Shown one piece after another: positions 63,334 through 64,000 of a DNA stretch of 64,000 nucleotides (its first letter is position 1; each line of letters opens with the position of its first letter). Origin of the DNA: JBAXTE01 sp964653595 (lineage in GTDB: Bacteria; Bacteroidota; Bacteroidia; Bacteroidales; WCHB1-69); the NCBI GenBank assembly GCA_964653595.1, contig CAZZHH010000016.1, positions 1 to 64,000 of the forward strand, in the 5' to 3' direction. The notes below the pieces were generated by a model. It was not told the origin of the DNA and searched no databases. It was given only the letters and a program-made list of their open reading frames with translations. Position numbers and translations under genes: made by a program.

Positions 63334-64000
63334 ATGAATAAATATCTTTTATTTTTTCTTTTTTTCCTTCTTTCTTTTTTTCCTTCTTTTTCTCAAGATA
63401 CGTTAATGAATGGTTACGTTACATTAAAATTTGACAATGGGCTTGTCTCTAGTGAAGGATATATGAGAGATGGTCTTCCTGATGGTTATTGGAAATCTTA
63501 TAACAAAAAAGGTATTCTTATTTCAGAAGGTAATAGAAAAGAATTTCTTTTAGACAGTTTATGGAAATTTTATAAAGATGATGGTACAATTTCCATGTCT
63601 ATTTATTATTCTAAAGGAAAAAAAAATGGAATCAAAACTACCTTTCTAATGGAAGAAACTATGGAAGAGGAATTTAAAGATAATATTAAAATAGGTGTTG
63701 AAAAAATATATGACAAAAATAAAAAGCTAAAAAAATTAACTCCTTTTGAGAATGGGTTAGAAGAAGGTTTTTCTAAAGAATTTAATGAAAATGGCCTTAT
63801 TGTAGTCCTTACCGAATATAGTAAAGGTTATATAAAAAAACGAGAATTTATTAATAGAATGGATGCTTCAGGTTTGAAGCAAGGATTATGGAAATATTTT
63901 TATGATAATGATAACCTTCATATGGAGGTAAATTATCTGAACAATAAAAAGCATGGAATATACAAGGAATATGCAAAAGATGGTAATTTATTGAAAATAG
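63334..64000 (+). CDS. MORN/YwqK-like exported repeat protein (cut by window end)
   Basis: A 222-residue visible part that runs off the window. The signal peptide (FFLFFLLSFFPSFS|QDT) is followed by repeats of the MORN-variant type used by YwqK-like proteins: GYMRDGLPDGYWKSYNKKGIL, LDSLWKFYKDDGTI, GLKQGLWKYFYDNDN and HGIYKEYAKDGNLL. In Bacteroidota these are secreted or outer-membrane proteins of unknown role, sometimes annotated as antitoxin components by similarity to YwqK. The C-terminus is outside the window, so anchoring or sorting signals could not be checked. Confidence 0.75.
   Translation, partial: MNKYLLFFLFFLLSFFPSFSQDTLMNGYVTLKFDNGLVSSEGYMRDGLPDGYWKSYNKKGILISEGNRKEFLLDSLWKFYKDDGTISMSIYYSKGKKNGIKTTFLMEETMEEEFKDNIKIGVEKIYDKNKKLKKLTPFENGLEEGFSKEFNENGLIVVLTEYSKGYIKKREFINRMDASGLKQGLWKYFYDNDNLHMEVNYLNNKKHGIYKEYAKDGNLLKI

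Noticed and set aside
1..64000. CRISPR arrays, rRNA and tRNA genes
   Set aside because: No regularly spaced repeats, and no cloverleaf with a GGTTCRA-type T arm found in the intergenic regions by eye. A covariance-model scan would settle small RNAs.

Overview
The window is chromosomal DNA from a low-GC member of the phylum Bacteroidota. The evidence is consistent: at least 14 genes or operons are preceded by the Bacteroidota -7 promoter element TAnnTTTG, three secreted proteins end in a type IX secretion (T9SS) sorting domain, and several families are typical of the phylum (DUF4271, DUF4175, DUF4476, rSAM/lipoprotein pair, a two-gene lipid acyltransferase pair resembling GlsA/GlsB). Shine-Dalgarno sites are mostly weak; korB is an exception. 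I cannot place it below phylum. Many longest-ORF starts overlap a promoter, so I moved those starts to the first ATG downstream; each case is noted.

Layout. 1-125: 3' end of an IS30-family transposase cut by the window edge. 487-2873: a radical-SAM/SPASM maturase with three small exported partners that share a Tyr-Gly motif; this is the most novel-looking locus. 2961-8613: ABC-F ATPase, a small unknown protein, and two T9SS cargo proteins separated by decayed intergenic repeats. 8956-14405: two-subunit 2-oxoacid:ferredoxin oxidoreductase, then convergent alkD-like and aspS genes. 14549-18598: DUF4271, hemD, rnpA, yidD and a C-terminal processing protease in one run. 18690-21788: O-antigen ligase, cytidine deaminase, glycosyltransferase. 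21985-25500: three exported proteins, two of which carry the same LPP20/FlgT-like domain.

25763-34804 is an inserted defence-type island: HTH regulator, PLD-nuclease/SNF2 helicase fusion, KilA-N protein and a 1305-residue Eco57I-type DNA methyltransferase. It is bounded by unusual inverted repeats and its methyltransferase is mosaic in base composition across the presumed target-recognition region. This looks like a restriction-modification-like system that does not match a named type I can be sure of.

34828-50823: glycosyltransferase, a 1401-residue hybrid histidine kinase, an acyltransferase pair, engB, a TetR-like protein without a clear HTH, lnt, a cardiolipin-synthase-like PLD enzyme, serS, a TPR protein and rsmA. 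50879-62019 (minus strand): rpiB, a LutB-like Fe-S protein, DUF4175, a small ATPase-like protein, ybeY, mnmG and a large NtrY-like kinase. Two ParB-binding parS palindromes flank mnmG, which suggests that this part lies in the origin-proximal chromosome partition zone. 62407-64000: nadA and the start of a MORN/YwqK-like secreted protein. I saw no rRNA, tRNA or CRISPR array.
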